A DNA stretch of 64,000 nt from contig NZ_JAKDKW010000001.1 in assembly GCF_030453185.1 (NCBI RefSeq), forward strand, positions 1 through 64,000, written 5' to 3'. How positions within the stretch are numbered: position 1 is the first letter of the stretch; every line of letters starts with the position of its first letter. Position numbers and translations under genes: made by a program. Origin of the DNA: Yaniella sp. (GTDB lineage Bacteria > Actinomycetota > Actinomycetes > Actinomycetales > Micrococcaceae). The notes below the pieces were generated by a model that worked only from the letters and a program-made list of their open reading frames with translations, made no database searches and was not told the DNA's origin. Positions 19,098 to 28,315 of this stretch are shown here, piece by piece.

Positions 19098-19637
19098 GTG
19101 GCCCAGCACGACCAACAGGTACCGCAGAGAGCCTGGTGGATTGCCTTGATTCCTTCGGCCATCGCCTACGTGGCAGACCTCTGGTCTAAAGAAACCGTGC
19201 TTGCCAACATGCAAGAAGGCGAACGTATACCGGTCCTGGAACCCATACTCACCTGGCACTTTATACGAAACCCAGGGGCCGCCTTTTCAATAGGCATTGA
19301 GTACACGTGGGTCTTCTCCATCATTCAAGCTGTCGGCCTCATCATCGTGTTATACCTAATCTTCAGTAAGGCCCGGACGCTCCCATGGCTTTTAACCCTC
19401 GGAGCGCTTGGCGGAGGTATCGCTGGCAACCTGACCGACCGTCTCTTTCGAGAGCCTGGTTTCGGTACCGGCCACGTCATCGACTTCATTGCCGTCCATA
19501 ATTTTGCGATCTTCAATATCGCCGATTCCTTTATAGTGGTCTCTATCATCATTATTGTCCTACTTGTAATGCTGGGCAAAACCATGGACGGCCTGCCAGA
19601 GGACACTGGCGACGACGCTAAATATGTCAACTCCTGA
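19098..19637 (+). CDS. lspA: Lipoprotein signal peptidase II LspA
   Basis: LspA is the membrane aspartyl protease that removes signal peptides from diacylglyceryl-modified prolipoproteins. The 179-aa product has four hydrophobic segments and the catalytic motifs GNLTDRL (about 110-116), VIDF (D129) and FNIADS (D143), with RNPGAAFSIG in the substrate groove. The GTG at 19098 has an AAAGGAG 6 nt upstream. Its last 14 bp overlap the pseudouridine synthase gene, the usual actinobacterial neighbour. Confidence 0.94.
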   Translation: MAQHDQQVPQRAWWIALIPSAIAYVADLWSKETVLANMQEGERIPVLEPILTWHFIRNPGAAFSIGIEYTWVFSIIQAVGLIIVLYLIFSKARTLPWLLTLGALGGGIAGNLTDRLFREPGFGTGHVIDFIAVHNFAIFNIADSFIVVSIIIIVLLVMLGKTMDGLPEDTGDDAKYVNS

Positions 19638-20550
19638 ACCCGCTACCCAGACATTTGAAGCCACTGAGGCCATACGCGCGGATGCAGCAGTGGCCAAGGC
19701 CGTTGATATTTCTCGCACAAAGGCTGTCGAATGGATTCAGCGAGGCTTAGTTCGAGTAGGTAACAGAGACGCCCTAAAATCTACCAAACTCCGCCCCGGT
19801 GATCTCGTTGTGGTGACGCTGCCTGATGATCCTGACCCGCTAGAGGTGAAAGCTGAAACTGTGCAAGGTCTCAACGTGATAGCTGACGAAGAAGACTACG
19901 TCGTAATTGACAAGCCAGTGGGTGTTGCAGCACACCCATCTCAGGGTTGGCGCGGCCCCACAGTAGTTGGTGGTTTAGCCGCCTTGGGTATTAATATTTC
20001 GACGTCTGGACCACCAGAACGAAAAGGAATAGTCCAACGGCTAGATGTCGGGACTTCGGGACTTATGGTAGTCGCGAAAACTGAAGTTGCCTACAGTCGG
20101 TTGAAAGCTACCTTTCGAGACCGCACACCGCAGCGGAATTATCACGCCCTCATTCAAGGCCTGCCAGATCCCGTCAACGGTACTATCAACGCGCCCATTG
20201 ATCGTCACCCCGGCTATGAATGGCGGTTCGGTGTCGTAGAGGGTGGTCGCGAAGCCATCACGGAATACGAGACCATCGAAGCGTTTGGGACCGCAACTCT
20301 CGTCGATGTGCATCTTCATACTGGACGGACGCATCAAATACGCGTGCATTTCTCAGCGCTCGGGCATCCCCTCGCGGGGGATCTAACGTATGGAGCCGAT
20401 GCGAGTCTTGCCGCGGACTTAGGACTTACACGTCAGTGGCTGCATGCTGTTGGCCTTGGCTTTAAACATCCTGTCACCGGCCAGGACATGAGCTATACCT
20501 CCGAGTATCCAATCGACCTGTCGTATGCGTTGGATCGTTTACGTTACTAG
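19624..20550 (+). CDS. RluA/RluD-family pseudouridine synthase
   Basis: This enzyme isomerises uridine to pseudouridine in RNA, probably 23S rRNA. The 308-aa product has an N-terminal S4 RNA-binding domain (about 15-75) and a catalytic domain with the motif QRLDVGTSGLMVVAKT, with the catalytic Asp at about 141, followed by GRTHQIRVH. The layout matches RluD/YlyB, but the target uridine cannot be read from sequence. ATG 19624 overlaps the end of lspA, so translation is likely coupled. Confidence 0.88.
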   Translation: MSTPEPATQTFEATEAIRADAAVAKAVDISRTKAVEWIQRGLVRVGNRDALKSTKLRPGDLVVVTLPDDPDPLEVKAETVQGLNVIADEEDYVVIDKPVGVAAHPSQGWRGPTVVGGLAALGINISTSGPPERKGIVQRLDVGTSGLMVVAKTEVAYSRLKATFRDRTPQRNYHALIQGLPDPVNGTINAPIDRHPGYEWRFGVVEGGREAITEYETIEAFGTATLVDVHLHTGRTHQIRVHFSALGHPLAGDLTYGADASLAADLGLTRQWLHAVGLGFKHPVTGQDMSYTSEYPIDLSYALDRLRY

Positions 20551-20601
20551 GGCTAGACTGACTGACGCTAGTTCAAAACTTATCTGGAGGTCGACAGTTT
20601 C

Positions 20602-23600
20602 ATGGCCCGTGGATCCAGCGCACAACGCGATGGTTTCGTACACCTGCATACCCACACCGAATATTCGATGTTGGATGGAGCAGCGAAACTCGATGATCTC
20701 TTTGCCGAGGCTAGTCGACTGGGTCAAGAAGCTCTGGCCATTACAGACCATGGGTATCTGTTCGGTGCCTTTGATTTTTGGAATAAGGCGCAGCAGCATG
20801 GCATTAAACCGATTATTGGGTTAGAAGCGTATCTAACACCGGGGCAGCAGCACCGGACGGATAAGACGAGAATACGGTGGGGAGACCCTGACCAGCGTTC
20901 AGACGACGTCTCGGGCGGTGGTGCGTATACACACATGACGCTGTTGTCCAAGAATAATACGGGTATGCATAACCTGTTTCGGATGGGGTCGCACGCCTCG
21001 CTCGACGCGGTCTACGCCAAATGGCCTCGAATCGACCGAGAACTGCTTAATGATTACTCCGAAGGAATTATTGGCACCACCGGCTGTCCATCCGGTGAAG
21101 TCCAAATCCGATTGCGTCTGGGCCAGTATCAAGAGGCTCTGGAAGCTGCGGCCGAATTTCGCGACATCTTTGGTAAAGAGAATTTCTACGTAGAGATCAT
21201 GCAGCACGGCCTCGAGTTAGAACGTCGTGTTTTTGGCGATCTCATTCAAATCTCCAAAGATCTCAATTTGCCGTTGGTTTCCACCAACGACCTGCACTAC
21301 ACCTACCAGCACGATGCCAAGCACCACGAAGCACTGCTTGCGCTGCAGTCTGGTTCAAAATTGAGTGAACCAACCTATGATGAGGGTGGTTCTCGGTTCG
21401 CATTTAGCGGTAACGATTTCTATCTGAAATCTGCGGCAGAAATGCGGTCATTGTTTTCGGAGTTCCCCGAAGCAGCCGATAATACGTTACTTATTGCCGA
21501 ACAGTGTGAAGTCAGTTTCGACACTGAAGCGAACTATATGCCGCGGTTCCCGACGCCTCCGGGCGAAGATGAAACCAGTTGGCTTATCAAGGAATTGAAC
21601 AGAGGGCTGCACGCGAGGTACCCCAGTGGTATCCCGGCCCACGTGCAGAAGCAGGCCGACTACGAACTCGATGTCATTATCAATATGGGCTTCCCAGGGT
21701 ATTTCCTGGTCGTAGCAGACTTTATCAACTGGGCAAAAGAGCAAGGTATACGCGTTGGCCCAGGACGCGGTTCGGGTGCAGGGTCTATGGTGGCCTTTGC
21801 GCTGCGTATTACCGAATTGGATCCGCTCGAGCACGGCCTTATTTTCGAACGGTTTCTGAACCCTGACCGTGTATCGATGCCAGACTTCGATGTGGACTTT
21901 GACGATCGTCGTCGCGGCGAAGTTATTGATTACGTCACAGAAAAATATGGTGACGAACGTGTGGCCATGATCGTGACATACGGAACCATTAAGACTAAGC
22001 AAGCGCTCAAAGACTCGGCCCGTGTCATGGGTAAGCCCTTTTCAATGGGCGAGCTGCTCACCAAGGCGCTTCCCCCAGCGGTCATGGCAAAAGATATTCC
22101 ACTGAGTGATATCGAAGATCCCGAGGCAGCTCGGTATTCCGAGGCCGGCGAGTTTCGCGAACTGCTACAAACTGATCCAGAAACCCAAGAGGTTTTTGAA
22201 ACCGCCAAAGGTATCGAAGGTCTGATCCGCCAGTGGGGCGTTCACGCCGCGGGCGTGATTATGTCTTCGGATCCTATCATCGACGTCATCCCGCTGATGC
22301 GACGGCTCGTTGATCGCCAAGTTATTACCCAGTTTGATTACCCGACAGCTGAGGCTCTCGGGCTCATCAAGATGGACTTTTTGGGGTTGCGTAACCTCAC
22401 GGTGATTTCTGATGCGGTTGAAAATATTGAACTCAACCGCGACTTCATCCTGGATCTTGAATCTTTGGAACTTGATGATAAAGCTTCGTATGAGTTGCTG
22501 GCGCGAGGGGATACCCTCGGCGTTTTTCAACTTGACGGCGGACCTATGCGTTCATTGCTGAAACTGATGCGCCCCGACAACTACGAAGATATTTCTGCGA
22601 CCCTAGCGCTGTATCGTCCGGGACCAATGGGTGCCAACTCCCACAACAACTATGCGCTGCGAAAAAATGGACTGCAAGAAGTTACACCGATCCACCCAGA
22701 GCTGGAAGAGCCTCTCAGCGAGATTCTCGGTGTAACCTACGGCCTGATTGTTTATCAGGAACAAGTTATGTCCATTGCACAAAAGGTGGCAGGTTATTCG
22801 CTGGGGCAAGCAGATATTCTGCGCCGTGCAATGGGTAAGAAGAAGAAATCTGAGCTGGATAAACAGTATGTGAGTTTCCAACAGGGCATGTTGGATAGTG
22901 GGTATTCACAAGAAGCAATTACCGCACTGTGGGATATTTTGCTGCCATTCTCGGACTACGCCTTTAACAAGGCGCACTCGGCGGCTTATGGATTGGTCTC
23001 ATACTGGACTGCCTATTTGAAGGCGCACTATCCAGCTGAATATATGGCCGCCTTGTTGACTTCGGTCTCGCACGATAAAGACAAACTGGCGTTATATCTT
23101 AACGAATGTCGGCGCATGCACATTACTGTTCTGCCACCCGATATCAATGAGTCAACGCAGAACTTTACGCCTGTCGGTAAGGACATCCGTTTCGGTATGG
23201 GCGCTGTACGAAACGTCGGAGCTCACGTTGTTGCAGGTATGGTGAAAGCCCGTGAGGAGCAAGGAGCTTTCACGTCGTTTCAGGATTTCTTCAAGAAGGT
23301 GCCGCAAGAGGTCTGTAGTAAGCGAACCATTGAATCTATGATCAAAGCCGGAGGCTTCGACTCACTGGATTACAGCCGTCGCGCCCTGCTTGCTGTGCAC
23401 GAGGAAGCGGTTGATTCTTCTGTTGTGCAGAAGCGACAGGAAGCGAACAACCAATTCGATTTCTTCTCGCTACTAGAAGAGGACGATAGCGCTATCGACA
23501 CTGGATTCGGTGTGACCGTACCGGATCTGCCCGAATGGGATAAGAAAACAAAGTTGGCTTTTGAACGTGAGATGATCGGCCTGTATGTGTCTGATCACCC

Positions 23601-24180
23601 GCTGCAGGGGCTGGAGCAAGTCATAGAGCAGCACGCTGACCACAGCGTGAGTCAGGTGCTGGATGATGAAGGTCCCGCAGACGGTTCATTTGTGACGATT
23701 TCAGGGCTTATCACTTCCCTAGAGCGTCGCGTAGCCAAAACGTCAGGCAACCCCTATGCTCGGGCCGAAGTTGAAGATTTCGGTGCTTCCATCGATGTGA
23801 TGTTCTTCGGTCGGGTGTATGAACCAATCTCTAGTGTGATTGCCGAAGACCTGGTGGTCTCAATCAAGGGGCGCGTCCAACGTCGTGACGACGGCTCGGT
23901 CGTCATCTCGGCTCAAGAGATGACGATTATTGATACCACAGATATGGGTGCTGGAGGTCCGCTGAACCTCACGATCCCTTCTTTCAAAGCCACCGAACCG
24001 CTCATCCGCCAGTTAGGTGATGTCTTGAGAGCACACTCAGGCACGACGGATGTGAATATTAAACTTGTTGGTAACCTGACGATGGAAATTATGCGGGTGG
24101 GACCACAATACAAGGTCTCACCCAATCCGGCGCTTTTTGGGGACCTGAAGGTACTGTTGGGGCCGGCCTGCTTGGAATAG
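20602..24180 (+). CDS. dnaE: DNA polymerase III alpha subunit DnaE
   Basis: DnaE is the replicative polymerase catalytic subunit. The 1192-aa product begins with a PHP domain (FVHLHTHTEYSMLDGAA), continues with the C-family polymerase core containing GPGRGSGAGSMVAFAL and the catalytic aspartates in PDFDVDFDDRR, the fingers segment AFNKAHSAAYGLVSYWTAYLK, a helix-hairpin-helix region and a C-terminal OB fold (FVTISGLITSLERRVAK). Length and order match DnaE1 rather than the error-prone DnaE2. The ATG at 20602 is preceded by GGAGG about 11 nt upstream. Confidence 0.96.
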   Translation: MARGSSAQRDGFVHLHTHTEYSMLDGAAKLDDLFAEASRLGQEALAITDHGYLFGAFDFWNKAQQHGIKPIIGLEAYLTPGQQHRTDKTRIRWGDPDQRSDDVSGGGAYTHMTLLSKNNTGMHNLFRMGSHASLDAVYAKWPRIDRELLNDYSEGIIGTTGCPSGEVQIRLRLGQYQEALEAAAEFRDIFGKENFYVEIMQHGLELERRVFGDLIQISKDLNLPLVSTNDLHYTYQHDAKHHEALLALQSGSKLSEPTYDEGGSRFAFSGNDFYLKSAAEMRSLFSEFPEAADNTLLIAEQCEVSFDTEANYMPRFPTPPGEDETSWLIKELNRGLHARYPSGIPAHVQKQADYELDVIINMGFPGYFLVVADFINWAKEQGIRVGPGRGSGAGSMVAFALRITELDPLEHGLIFERFLNPDRVSMPDFDVDFDDRRRGEVIDYVTEKYGDERVAMIVTYGTIKTKQALKDSARVMGKPFSMGELLTKALPPAVMAKDIPLSDIEDPEAARYSEAGEFRELLQTDPETQEVFETAKGIEGLIRQWGVHAAGVIMSSDPIIDVIPLMRRLVDRQVITQFDYPTAEALGLIKMDFLGLRNLTVISDAVENIELNRDFILDLESLELDDKASYELLARGDTLGVFQLDGGPMRSLLKLMRPDNYEDISATLALYRPGPMGANSHNNYALRKNGLQEVTPIHPELEEPLSEILGVTYGLIVYQEQVMSIAQKVAGYSLGQADILRRAMGKKKKSELDKQYVSFQQGMLDSGYSQEAITALWDILLPFSDYAFNKAHSAAYGLVSYWTAYLKAHYPAEYMAALLTSVSHDKDKLALYLNECRRMHITVLPPDINESTQNFTPVGKDIRFGMGAVRNVGAHVVAGMVKAREEQGAFTSFQDFFKKVPQEVCSKRTIESMIKAGGFDSLDYSRRALLAVHEEAVDSSVVQKRQEANNQFDFFSLLEEDDSAIDTGFGVTVPDLPEWDKKTKLAFEREMIGLYVSDHPLQGLEQVIEQHADHSVSQVLDDEGPADGSFVTISGLITSLERRVAKTSGNPYARAEVEDFGASIDVMFFGRVYEPISSVIAEDLVVSIKGRVQRRDDGSVVISAQEMTIIDTTDMGAGGPLNLTIPSFKATEPLIRQLGDVLRAHSGTTDVNIKLVGNLTMEIMRVGPQYKVSPNPALFGDLKVLLGPACLE

Positions 24181-24224
24181 CGTGAGGAAACGGAGTGCAG
24201 TGCGTCCGATGAAGTGAGCGGGCT

Positions 24225-24240
24225 TCACTATATGTAGTAG
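24225..24240 (+). promoter_or_regulatory. NrdR box 1
   Basis: The core CTATATGTAG (24228-24237) inside tcaCTATATGTAGtag fits the NrdR box consensus acaCwAtATaTwGtgt, with one core mismatch. An identical core follows exactly 33 bp downstream, three helical turns, which is the usual paired arrangement of NrdR sites. Confidence 0.8.
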
Positions 24241-24249
24241 TAGTTTGGG

Positions 24250-24279
24250 TTGAATTGCAACTATATGTAGGACTAGAAT
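24250..24279 (+). promoter_or_regulatory. Predicted nrdR promoter
   Basis: TTGAAT (24250-24255) and TAGAAT (24274-24279) are separated by 18 bp, a good vegetative-type promoter. NrdR box 2 fills the spacer and box 1 lies just upstream of the -35, so binding would block RNA polymerase. The leader would be about 35 nt. Confidence 0.6.
24258..24273 (+). promoter_or_regulatory. NrdR box 2
   Basis: caaCTATATGTAGgac carries the same core as box 1 (CTATATGTAG at 24261-24270) and lies between the predicted -35 and -10 of nrdR. Together the two boxes indicate that nrdR is autoregulated. Confidence 0.8.
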
Positions 24280-24321
24280 TTCTGATAGACCTATGTCGTA
24301 GAGAGGCTTCCTTCCCCCACC

Positions 24322-24807
24322 ATGCATTGTCCGTTTTGTCGACACGAAGAATCCCGAGTCGTTGATTCCCGCTCACTTGATGACGGGTCGGCGATTCGGC
24401 GTCGGCGTGAGTGCCGTTCGTGTGACAAACGGTTCACTACCATGGAGACGACATCTCTAAGCGTCATCAAACGTTCCGGCGTAGCCGAGGCGTTTGATCG
24501 TGCCAAAGTGGTCAACGGTGTGCGCAAAGCCTGTCAGGGCAGGCCGGTGGATAATGATGACCTGGCGAAACTGGCGCAGGAAGTTGAAGAAGCTATCCGA
24601 GCGACAGGTCACGCAGAAATTGACGCCCACGATGTTGGTCTTGCAATCCTAGGACCGCTGCGTCGTCTGGATAAGGTCGCGTATTTGCGGTTTGCGTCTG
24701 TATATCAGGATTTTGACAATCTTGACGACTTCGAAAAAGCCATCCACGACCTTCGGTCACGCCCTGAGGTACAAGAACCTCTGCAGGCGAAATTATTTAC
24801 CCGCTAA
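24322..24807 (+). CDS. nrdR: Ribonucleotide reductase repressor NrdR
   Basis: NrdR represses ribonucleotide reductase genes when its ATP-cone binds dATP with ATP. The 161-aa product has an N-terminal zinc ribbon (C3, C6, C31, C34: CPFC and CRSC), the basic DNA-binding RRRRECR segment, and an ATP-cone from about residue 46 ([17 protein letters not shown]). No nrdA/nrdB genes are in this window, so its targets lie elsewhere. Two NrdR boxes overlap its own promoter. A perfect bidirectional terminator separates it from the convergent map gene. Confidence 0.95.
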   Translation: MHCPFCRHEESRVVDSRSLDDGSAIRRRRECRSCDKRFTTMETTSLSVIKRSGVAEAFDRAKVVNGVRKACQGRPVDNDDLAKLAQEVEEAIRATGHAEIDAHDVGLAILGPLRRLDKVAYLRFASVYQDFDNLDDFEKAIHDLRSRPEVQEPLQAKLFTR

Positions 24808-24812
24808 AACTT

Positions 24813-24853
24813 CCGGTGGTGGACCTGGAAGGGGAAGCCAGGTCCACCACCGG
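24813..24853. terminator. Bidirectional terminator between nrdR and map
   Basis: CCGGTGGTGGACCTGG and CCAGGTCCACCACCGG form a perfect 16-bp stem around AAGGGGAAG. It lies just after the nrdR stop and just before the map stop. T runs are short on both sides. Confidence 0.75.
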
Positions 24854-24858
24854 TACAC

Positions 24859-25830
24859 CTATTCTGCGACCGTGAGAACCTCTGCGCCGTCGTTCGTTAC
24901 CACGATCGTGTGCTCAAACTGTGCACTGCGCTGTTTGTCTTTGGTCGTGACCGTCCAGCCGTCGTCCCAAAGATCCCAGGCAATACCACCAAGTGTGAGC
25001 ATCGGCTCGATGGTGAAGACCATACCCGGTTGCATTACTTCATTGTGACGGGGAGCGGTATCGTAGTGCGGCACGATGAGTCCGGAATGGAATTCCTTGC
25101 CGACACCGTGACCGACAAAATCCTCAACAACGCCGTAGCCGAACCGTTTCGCATAGGTTTCGATCACTCGACCGATCACATTAATTTCGCGGCCAGGCTT
25201 TACCGCTTTGATCGCACGCTCCAGAGCTTTTTCAGTACGCTCCACGAGGAGGCGCGATTCTTCATCCACGTTGCCCACTAAAAAGGTTTTGTTGTGGTCT
25301 CCGTGATAGCCGTCTTTATAGACAGTGATATCGATATTGATAATATCGCCGTCTTCCAAGACCGTGTCATCTGGGATGCCGTGACAGATCACTTCGTTCA
25401 GAGAAGTGGTCATGGATTTGGGGAATTCTTTATAACCTAGGGTGGAGGGCCATGCGTCCTGGGCGATGATGAACTCATGGCCGATACGGTCAAGTTCGGC
25501 TGTCGTAATGCCAGGTTGGATGTACTGTTCCACCAGATTCATCGCCTCGGCTGCAAGACGTCCCGCAGCTCGGATCTGCTCGATGCCTGCAGCATCGTAA
25601 ATATCACCGTGGAGGCCTTCAACCGCGTCCTTTTTGCCTACGTAGTCCGGCCGATCAATATGAGACGGGACTGGCAGTTGGGGAGCAATATAGCCTGGGG
25701 CGAGCCGTCCCTTGGGAGCCTTGGACCCGACTTCGGGTCGTGGCGGTGAATCAACCGGCAAATTGTGTGAGGCAGCCGAGCCAGGTTCAACTGTCTGGCG
25801 AGTATCGAGGTTGGGTGGTGTAAACGTCAT
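24859..25830 (-). CDS. map: Type I methionine aminopeptidase with N-terminal extension
   Basis: This enzyme removes initiator methionine from nascent proteins using a dinuclear metal centre. The catalytic domain (about 70-323) includes HEFIIAQDAWPSTLGY, VICHGIPDDTVL, the metal ligands in DITVYKDGYHGDHNKTF, HGVGKEFH and the terminal TIEPML and EHTIVV. The first roughly 65 residues form a Pro-rich extension (APGYIAPQLPVPSHIDRPDYVG) like the ribosome-associating PxxP extension of mycobacterial MapB, with a further 30 or so N-terminal residues. The translation start is therefore uncertain and could lie downstream. Confidence 0.92.
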   Translation of the reverse strand: MTFTPPNLDTRQTVEPGSAASHNLPVDSPPRPEVGSKAPKGRLAPGYIAPQLPVPSHIDRPDYVGKKDAVEGLHGDIYDAAGIEQIRAAGRLAAEAMNLVEQYIQPGITTAELDRIGHEFIIAQDAWPSTLGYKEFPKSMTTSLNEVICHGIPDDTVLEDGDIINIDITVYKDGYHGDHNKTFLVGNVDEESRLLVERTEKALERAIKAVKPGREINVIGRVIETYAKRFGYGVVEDFVGHGVGKEFHSGLIVPHYDTAPRHNEVMQPGMVFTIEPMLTLGGIAWDLWDDGWTVTTKDKQRSAQFEHTIVVTNDGAEVLTVAE

Positions 25831-25876
25831 GACTGTAGTCTATCTGGGCCCCGGGGTTATCTGGTATGAAAGTAGT

Positions 25877-26068
25877 ATGACTGACGAAAAACGCTACTGG
25901 TACAACGTCAAGACCGGCGAAGTCGAAGACGGCCCGCAATCGATGGGCAAAGACCGTATTGGTCCCTTTGCTACTCGCGACGAAGCCGCCAATGCGCTGG
26001 CAACCTATGAACAACGCAACCGTTCCTGGGATGAAGAGGACGAAGACGACGATTGGGGATTGATCTAA
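25877..26068 (+). CDS. Small SPOR-like acidic protein
   Basis: This is a 63-aa protein with the core RYWYNVKTGEVEDG, then GPFATRDEAANAL and a very acidic tail (WDEEDEDDDWGLI). It resembles the short actinobacterial proteins annotated as SPOR-domain-containing that often lie near map, panB and glnA; function is unknown. The track ORF begins at 25712, but ATG 25877 starts at the conserved part and avoids overlap with map. Its TAA shares bases with the panB stop on the other strand. Confidence 0.75.
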   Translation: MTDEKRYWYNVKTGEVEDGPQSMGKDRIGPFATRDEAANALATYEQRNRSWDEEDEDDDWGLI

Positions 26069-26898
26069 AAGCTGTGATCCTCGTCCGGGAAATCTGACTT
26101 GAGGACGTCTTCGCGGTAGTTTTTTGCGGCGTCAGATAAAACCCTGCCGACATCCGCGTACTGCTTGACGAACGACGGAACACGCCCTTGATTCAAGCCA
26201 AAGGCGTCCTGCCAGACTAAGACCTGTCCGGTGGTGGCGTTGCCAGCACCGATCCCAATTGTTGGGATGGTTAGTGCTTCGTCGACGGCGGCTGCAACGT
26301 CGGCCGGAACCATTTCCATTAATAACATCACTGCACCGGCATCCTGGAGCGCTAGGGCTTCCTGGACCATATGTGTTGCAGCATCGTCCTGGCGTCCTTG
26401 GACCCGGTACCCACCGAGTACATGCTCGGATTGAGGAGTGAAACCAGTGTGAGCAACAACCGGGACTCCAGCAGCGGTAAGCGCTTGGATGTGGGGGACA
26501 TACTCAATGCCACCTTCCATCTTAACCGCAGAGATTCCGGTTTCTTTCACGAGTCGAATGCCTGAGGCGACAGCTTGTTCAACGGACTCTTCGTAGGACC
26601 CAAACGGTAGATCGGCCAGCACCAATGCGCGTTCGGTACCGGCCACGACTGCTTTGGAGAACGTGATCATGTCGTCCATGGTCACGCCAAGTGTCGAGTT
26701 CTGACCTTGGACAACGTTGCCTAATGAGTCACCGATCAGCAGGGTTTCAATTCCGGCGTCGTCAAAAATTGCGGCGGTCATTGCGTCGTAACACGTGAGC
26801 ATCGCAAACTTGCCGCCGGCCTCCTTGATTTGTTGGAAATGTACGGTGCGGTATCGGGCGGGGGTCTTTTTCAAAACTGAATACGGGGTATCAACCAT
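26065..26898 (-). CDS. panB: 3-methyl-2-oxobutanoate hydroxymethyltransferase PanB
   Basis: PanB transfers a hydroxymethyl group from methylenetetrahydrofolate to 2-oxoisovalerate, giving ketopantoate for pantothenate and CoA. The 277-aa product shows AMLTCYDAMTAAIFDDAG, LIGDSLGNVVQG, the Mg-binding DLPFGSYEES, VKMEGG, HTGFTPQS and the late GIGAGNATTGQVLVWQD. Length is normal for the family. The gene stands alone, divergent from glnA2 and convergent with the small SPOR-like ORF, whose stop codon overlaps its own. Confidence 0.95.
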   Translation of the reverse strand: MVDTPYSVLKKTPARYRTVHFQQIKEAGGKFAMLTCYDAMTAAIFDDAGIETLLIGDSLGNVVQGQNSTLGVTMDDMITFSKAVVAGTERALVLADLPFGSYEESVEQAVASGIRLVKETGISAVKMEGGIEYVPHIQALTAAGVPVVAHTGFTPQSEHVLGGYRVQGRQDDAATHMVQEALALQDAGAVMLLMEMVPADVAAAVDEALTIPTIGIGAGNATTGQVLVWQDAFGLNQGRVPSFVKQYADVGRVLSDAAKNYREDVLKSDFPDEDHSF

Positions 26899-26974
26899 GC
26901 CAATAGTCTAACGTCACATTGCTATCCTGGTAGGAGACCCAACAAATTGTCAGGACGAAAGTGACCTCGATACC

Positions 26975-28315
26975 ATGGATCGCCAGCAAGAATATGTTTT
27001 ACGCACTCTGGAAGACCGCGATGTACGGTTTATCCGGCTGTGGTTCACCGATGTCGTCGGAGCGCTGAAGTCTGTGGCATTGGCGCCAGCCGAAGTGGAA
27101 TACGCGTTCTCCGAAGGACTCGGTTTCGACGGTTCGTCCATTGACGGATTCACCCGAATATTTGAATCGGATATGCTCCTGCAACCCGACCCCACGACAT
27201 TTCAAATTTTGCCCTGGCGGGGGGACGAAGAACAAACATCCCGCATGTTTTGCGATGTGAAGATGCCCGACGGAGAACCCTCGATGGCAGACCCACGTCA
27301 TGTATTACGCCGAACACTGGATCACGCCGCCGATATGGGATTCAGCTGCTATCTTCACCCCGAAATAGAGTTCTATTTGTTTAAAGCCGGTCAAAAGGAT
27401 GATCAGGGAGCCCCTGTCCCGGTGGATCAAGCCGGTTATTTTGATCATGTTCCAGGCGGTGTCGCACAGGATTTTCGACGCGAAGCAGTGTCGATGCTTG
27501 AGGCCGTCGGGATTTCGGTGGAGTTTTCACACCACGAAGCTGGTTCGGGCCAAAATGAGATTGACCTACGTGCAACCGACGCCATGTCAACCGCCGATAA
27601 CATCATGACGGCGCGAACCGTCATTAAGGAAGTGGCCACGCTACAGGACTTACACGCCACGTTTATGCCAAAACCCTTGGGAACACAGCCGGGTTCTGCA
27701 TTGCACACGCACTTTTCGCTCTTCGAATCAGACTCAAATGCCTTCCACGAACCCGGTGCGGAATACCAACTGTCCACCACCGCACGCCGCTTCATCGCCG
27801 GTATCTTGAAATATTCTCCGGAGATCACCGCTGTGACGCACCAGTTCGTGAACTCCTATAAGCGCCTATGGGGTGGCCGCGAGGCGCCCTCCTATGTTTC
27901 CTGGGGCCATAATAACCGTTCGGCTCTGGTACGCATTCCACTGCATAAACCCAATAAGGCAGGCTCAGCACGTATTGAATACCGTGGCATCGATGCGGCA
28001 GCCAATCCGTATCTTGCATACGCACTGCTTATTTCTGCGGGGCTGAAAGGGATTGAAGAGGAATACGAACTTGATGAAGCTGCCGAGGATGACATCGGGG
28101 AACTCACGGCTCGCGAACGAATCCTCATGAGGCACGATTCGCTGCCGACCACGCTGCACGGCGCGCTGGGGGTCCTAGAAGAATCAGAATTTGTAGCCGA
28201 TGTCCTGGGCGAAACGGTGTTCCAGTCTGTGTTGCGGACGAAACGGGCAGAGTGGGATGAATATCGTGTCAACGTGTCACCGTTTGAGATCCGTCGCTAC
28301 ATGGATGCGATATGA
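26975..28315 (+). CDS. glnA2: Glutamine synthetase GlnA2-type
   Basis: This is a class I glutamine synthetase-fold protein of 446 aa, the same length as mycobacterial GlnA2. It shows FDGSSIDGF, HPEIEFYLF, HEAGSGQNEIDLR, KPLGTQPGSALHTH and NSYKRLWGGREAPSYVSWG. Where GlnA1 has the adenylylation loop DLYELPPEE, this protein reads DIGELTARE, so the Tyr is replaced by Gly and adenylylation is not expected. GlnA2 homologues may be minor glutamine synthetases or gamma-glutamyl ligases for other amines. The ATGA overlap with glnE indicates coupled expression. Confidence 0.9.
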   Translation: MDRQQEYVLRTLEDRDVRFIRLWFTDVVGALKSVALAPAEVEYAFSEGLGFDGSSIDGFTRIFESDMLLQPDPTTFQILPWRGDEEQTSRMFCDVKMPDGEPSMADPRHVLRRTLDHAADMGFSCYLHPEIEFYLFKAGQKDDQGAPVPVDQAGYFDHVPGGVAQDFRREAVSMLEAVGISVEFSHHEAGSGQNEIDLRATDAMSTADNIMTARTVIKEVATLQDLHATFMPKPLGTQPGSALHTHFSLFESDSNAFHEPGAEYQLSTTARRFIAGILKYSPEITAVTHQFVNSYKRLWGGREAPSYVSWGHNNRSALVRIPLHKPNKAGSARIEYRGIDAAANPYLAYALLISAGLKGIEEEYELDEAAEDDIGELTARERILMRHDSLPTTLHGALGVLEESEFVADVLGETVFQSVLRTKRAEWDEYRVNVSPFEIRRYMDAI

